Below, in pieces: positions 24,542 through 26,790 of a stretch of 26,790 nucleotides of DNA (position 1 is its first letter; each line of letters opens with the position of its first letter). Origin of the DNA: Betaproteobacteria bacterium. GTDB lineage: Bacteria > Pseudomonadota > Gammaproteobacteria > Burkholderiales > SG8-41. A program made the position numbers and the translations under genes. The DNA is taken from the NCBI GenBank assembly GCA_029863175.1, contig JAOTVX010000045.1, positions 1 through 26,790 of the forward strand, read 5' to 3'. Under the pieces are notes generated by a model. That model saw only the letters and a program-made list of their open reading frames with translations. It made no database searches and was not told where the DNA came from.

Positions 24542-24668
24542 TGCGAACTGGTGATGGGTACTGGTGATGAGAATTGGTGATGCGAACTACTGACGGGAAT
24601 TGGTGATGAGAAACGCCGTGTACATCACCATTATTCATCACCATCTCTCATCACCATCTTTCATCACC
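24537..24668. repeat. Paired 13-nt-period inverted array after the ankyrin gene
   Basis: GGTGATG at 24537, 24550, 24563, 24576 and 24602, with a decayed unit in phase at 24589. CATCACC at 24623, 24636, 24649 and 24662. All starts in each arm are multiples of 13 nt apart. The central segment contains CGCCGTGTACATCACC; TGTACATCACC is also the inner edge of the array at 8299-8308. The ankyrin stop codon lies in the first unit. Confidence 0.97.
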
Positions 24669-24702
24669 ATTTGGGCGATGGGTGATGGGCCACCCAAAGT
24701 CA

Positions 24703-24876
24703 GAAGGCAGAAGGCAAAAGGATGAAGACTTTTAACCCCGTCACCAGTGACCGGATCTACTGAGGTTCTTGGTGCTTGTTCGTAATCCTTGGCGTCCTTC
24801 GAACCCTTCGCGGTAAAGCTTTTATTTTCCTTCGCGACCTTCGCGACCTTTGCGCCCTCTGCGGCAAAGCTTTTTT
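24703..24876. repeat. Heptamers and 9-nt-period repeat, copy 2
   Basis: GAAGGCA, GAAGGCA, AAAGGAT (24703-24723), preceded by CCCAAAGTCA. Then at 24781-24876 the 9-nt family: CCTTGGCGT, CCTTCGAAC, CCTTCGCGG-TAAAGCTTTTATTTT, CCTTCGCGA twice, CCTTTGCGC, CCTCTGCGG, AAAGCTTTTTT. With the preceding 13-nt array it accounts for most of the 403-nt gene-free gap 24542-24944. Confidence 0.9.
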
Positions 24877-24944
24877 CTGATCGGTGATGAATAGCGGGTA
24901 ATACGCGGCGGGGGCGCTGCCGCGGCGCGGTGGTTCCGCATCGC

Positions 24945-25406
24945 TCAGTGCATTTTTCGGTGGCCGCTCATTCCTCCCGTCAGGTCACGCACCTCGGCAC
25001 TAATCTCCACTTCCGTCCGCTTCTTGTCGGGCCCCTCGATCACCAGCGTGATCGGGACTGTTTCTCTCGGCCGCAACGGCGTTGTGATGTTCATCAGCAT
25101 CAGGTGATAGCCCCCAGGCTTCAGCTCTACCGTCTTACCGGCGGGCAGCTCGATGCGCGCCACCGCCCGCATTTTCATGACGCCGCCTTCCATCTTAATT
25201 TCATGGATTTCCGCGCGCGCCGTCACTGGAGTGTGGACGGCGACCAGGGCGGCCGCTTGAGAACTCTTGATCTTTAAATAGGCGCCGGCCACCGGTTGCC
25301 CGGGTGCGGTTGCCCTGACCCAGGCCTCATCAACCGCAACCTGCGCGCCGGCAGAGGACGCGAACGCAAGACCGATTGCAAGCATGATGCATTGTCGAAA
25401 CTTCAT
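24945..25406 (-). CDS. Periplasmic copper chaperone PCuAC family
   Basis: A 153-aa protein starting MKFRQCIMLAIGLAFASSAG then AQV, a signal peptide cleaved near residue 21. ATG 25406 is preceded by AAGGAA. The Cu(I) site fits H-x10-M-x21-H-x-M exactly: H68, M79, H101 and M103, in EIHEIKMEGGVMKM and GGYHLMLMNI. The cupredoxin-like fold is further supported by AWVRATAPGQPVAGAYLKI at the N-terminus. It binds and delivers copper in the periplasm, typically to the CuA or CuB site of cytochrome c oxidase. Usual partners (Sco/SenC, DUF1775) are not beside it here. The extended frame upstream of 25406 has no signal peptide logic and is rejected. Confidence 0.92.
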   Translation of the reverse strand: MKFRQCIMLAIGLAFASSAGAQVAVDEAWVRATAPGQPVAGAYLKIKSSQAAALVAVHTPVTARAEIHEIKMEGGVMKMRAVARIELPAGKTVELKPGGYHLMLMNITTPLRPRETVPITLVIEGPDKKRTEVEISAEVRDLTGGMSGHRKMH

Positions 25407-25451
25407 GAAATTCCTTGTCGAAAAGTCTGGCACGACACTACCCACGTTAAA

Positions 25452-25568
25452 TTTAGCCGCGGATAAAGAAGGAGTTCATTGATGTGCGCGGGTTTCCTAT
25501 CCGCGTTTATCTGCGGCTAAATCACGTTTCACGGAAGTTGCTGTTCATTCACCACTGACTATTCACGG
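25452..25568. repeat. Inverted 10-nt-family repeats plus heptamers
   Basis: TTTAGCCGCGGATAAA (25452-25467) faces TATCCGCGTTTATCTGCGGC followed by TAAA (25498-25521); the outer parts are complementary. Then ATCACGTTTCACG and heptamer-phased GTTCATT, CACCACT, GACTATT, CACGGCG up to just before the dehydrogenase stop codon. Confidence 0.8.
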
Positions 25569-25571
25569 CGC

Positions 25572-26522
25572 TCAAGCGCGATCCATCGCCACCGGATTGG
25601 GCGCCGGCCGGCCAGCGAAATGCGCGCGCAGGTTCGCAAGCAGTTTTTCCCCCCGCGCTTCGCGGACCTCCCGGGTAGAAGATCCGATGTGCGGGACGAG
25701 CACGACGTTTTCCATCCCCAGCAGCGCTGCGGGCACGCGCGGCTCGTCCCAGTAGACGTCGAGAGCTGCGCCGGCGATCCGTCCGTGTTCGAGCGCGGCG
25801 ATCAACGCAGCCTCCTCCACGATGGGACCGCGCGCGACGTTGACGAGAAAGCCGCTTGGTCCCAGCGCGCCGAGAATACGAGAATCGACGAGGCCGCGGG
25901 TCGCTGGCGTCAGCCAGCAGGTAACCACCAGGCAATCGGCGCGGCGCGCCATCTCCTCGAGGTCCGCGTAATAGGGATAGGCCAGCCCCGGTTTCTCCCG
26001 CGGGCCGTGATAGCACACCGCCATTCCGCAGGCTTCCGCGCGTCTGGCCACGCCGCGGCCGATGGCGCCCAGCCCGACGATCCCGCAGGTCTTGCCGCCA
26101 AGCCCCGCCCCCATCGGCGGCAGGCCAGCCAGCCACTTCCCGGCGCGCACGAAGCGGTCGGTCTCGCAGATCCGGCGCATGACAGCAATGGCGAGGCCGA
26201 TCGCGAGGTCGGCAACTGATTCCGTGATCGAATCCGGCGTATTCGTCACGACGACCCCGCGGGCTCTCGCGGCGGCGAGATCCACCGTTCCGTGAGGGGT
26301 GCCGACACAGCCGACGATCTCCAGCCTGGGAAGGGATTCGATAAGGCCGGGGACGAGCCCGATCGATCCCACCGTGACCACGCCGCGCACGCGCCCGGAC
26401 ACCTCGGCCAGGAACGCTTCCGGGTCCTCGGCCAACCAAAGCTTGTCCACCGTATATTCGCGCTCGAGCTCGGCAAGCGTCGGCGGGTAGATCGGCGTGA
26501 CGACGAGGAGGTCCGGCTTCAT
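25572..26522 (-). CDS. D-2-hydroxyacid dehydrogenase (NAD(P)-dependent)
   Basis: A 316-aa cytosolic oxidoreductase interconverting 2-keto acids and D-2-hydroxy acids. The nucleotide site is GIVGLGAIGRGVARR (G-x-G-x-x-G, about 147-161). The catalytic triad is R231 (VNVARGPIV), E260 (VYWDEPRVP) and H278 (LVPHIGSSTREVR). The catalytic-domain loop reads GTPHGTVDLAAARARG, with TPHG replacing the common GYDNID-type sequence, so substrate choice may differ from phosphoglycerate or lactate dehydrogenases; the short length fits the hydroxypyruvate/glyoxylate reductase group. ATG 26522 has GGAGGCG upstream. It stands alone between two repeat blocks. Confidence 0.92.
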   Translation of the reverse strand: MKPDLLVVTPIYPPTLAELEREYTVDKLWLAEDPEAFLAEVSGRVRGVVTVGSIGLVPGLIESLPRLEIVGCVGTPHGTVDLAAARARGVVVTNTPDSITESVADLAIGLAIAVMRRICETDRFVRAGKWLAGLPPMGAGLGGKTCGIVGLGAIGRGVARRAEACGMAVCYHGPREKPGLAYPYYADLEEMARRADCLVVTCWLTPATRGLVDSRILGALGPSGFLVNVARGPIVEEAALIAALEHGRIAGAALDVYWDEPRVPAALLGMENVVLVPHIGSSTREVREARGEKLLANLRAHFAGRPAPNPVAMDRA

Positions 26523-26572
26523 GTCACGCCTCCGGATCGCGAGCTGCCCGGCAGCGGCCTGGGGCAGCTAAT

Positions 26573-26701
26573 GGTGACGAAGTATGGTGATGACTACTGG
26601 TGATGGGTACGGGTGATGAGCGAGGCATTCCCGCGCCGCGGCGCGGTGCGTTGTTCATCACCATCTCGCATCACCATTTCTCATCACCCTTTCCCGTCAC
26701 C
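26573..26701. repeat. Paired 13-nt-period inverted array, right end
   Basis: GGTGACG at 26573, GGTGATG at 26586, 26599 and 26612. CATCACC at 26656, 26669 and 26682, CGTCACC at 26695. All are 13 nt apart within an arm. The centre is longer than in the other arrays and contains the perfect 16-bp palindrome CCGCGCCGCGGCGCGG (26631-26646). Confidence 0.96.
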
Positions 26702-26714
26702 AGCTCTCGTCGTA

Positions 26715-26789
26715 TCAGTAGTGGGACTCGAAGCTGACCCCTTCGCGCTTTTCCAGCTCGTCGAGGTCGATGTAGGAGCGCATGGTCTT
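26715..26789 (-). CDS. C-terminal end of an unidentified protein
   Basis: The last 24 codons of a minus-strand frame entering from the right edge: KTMRSYIDLDELEKREGVSF then ESHY and TGA at 26717-26715. Codon use is like the neighbours, and the stop is 14 nt from the repeat array, as for other genes here, so a real gene end is likely. There is too little sequence to name a family. Confidence 0.45.
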   Translation of the reverse strand, partial: KTMRSYIDLDELEKREGVSFESHY

Positions 26790-26790
26790 C

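Overview
GC-rich chromosomal window from what looks like a betaproteobacterium, probably an uncultured relative of Burkholderiales or Nitrosomonadales. The basis is the housekeeping block rpsU-yqeY-dnaG-rpoD with tsaD divergent from rpsU, then plsY, folB, xerD and ogt, plus a lysine-rich N-terminal extension on RpoD and a TAXI-type TRAP transporter. The class assignment is inferred from gene order and protein style, not from a database search.

Layout. 1-241: edge of an integrative element, with the start of a tyrosine integrase, next to a tRNA(CAU) gene at 242-315. 474-5861 (minus): rpoD, dnaG, yqeY, rpsU. 5929-9864: tsaD(+), plsY(-), folB(+), xerD(-), ogt(-). 10001-15554: catabolic-looking genes, namely an enolase-superfamily enzyme, an AtuA (DUF1446)/DUF4387 pair, an exported Rossmann-fold reductase (-), a truncated MaoC remnant and an aldo/keto reductase. 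15966-19025: TAXI TRAP binding protein, terminator, fused permease. 19116-19607: frameshifted GNAT gene. 19878-21441: tandem secreted/lipoprotein lectin-like paralogues. 21545-22977 (minus): a three-gene nitrile hydratase/thiocyanate hydrolase operon with the beta chain split in two, divergent from a HupE/UreJ-type Ni/Co permease and an exported ankyrin protein. 24945-26522 (minus): PCuAC copper chaperone and a D-2-hydroxyacid dehydrogenase. The last bases hold the C-terminus of an unidentified minus-strand gene.

The most unusual property is in the spacers between genes. From about 6.9 kb rightwards most gaps are filled by short tandem repeats with fixed periods: heptamers (mostly GTGANNN or its complement, the heptamer differing from locus to locus), four paired inverted arrays with a strict 13-nt period (GGTGATG-N6 then CATCACC-N6), 9-nt and 10-nt families, and hairpin elements. 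They reach into gene ends: they supply stop codons (xerD, ogt, the hydratase alpha-like gene), abut the AtuA start codon, sit inside tsaD, and one hairpin lies exactly where a MaoC gene has lost its N-terminal half. The housekeeping block left of 6.8 kb is nearly free of them.

How the genes work together: the left block is macromolecular synthesis (ribosome, primase, sigma factor, tRNA modification). The middle is uptake and oxidation of an unidentified organic acid. The hydratase operon with a metal permease beside it reads as a cobalt enzyme with its own metal supply.
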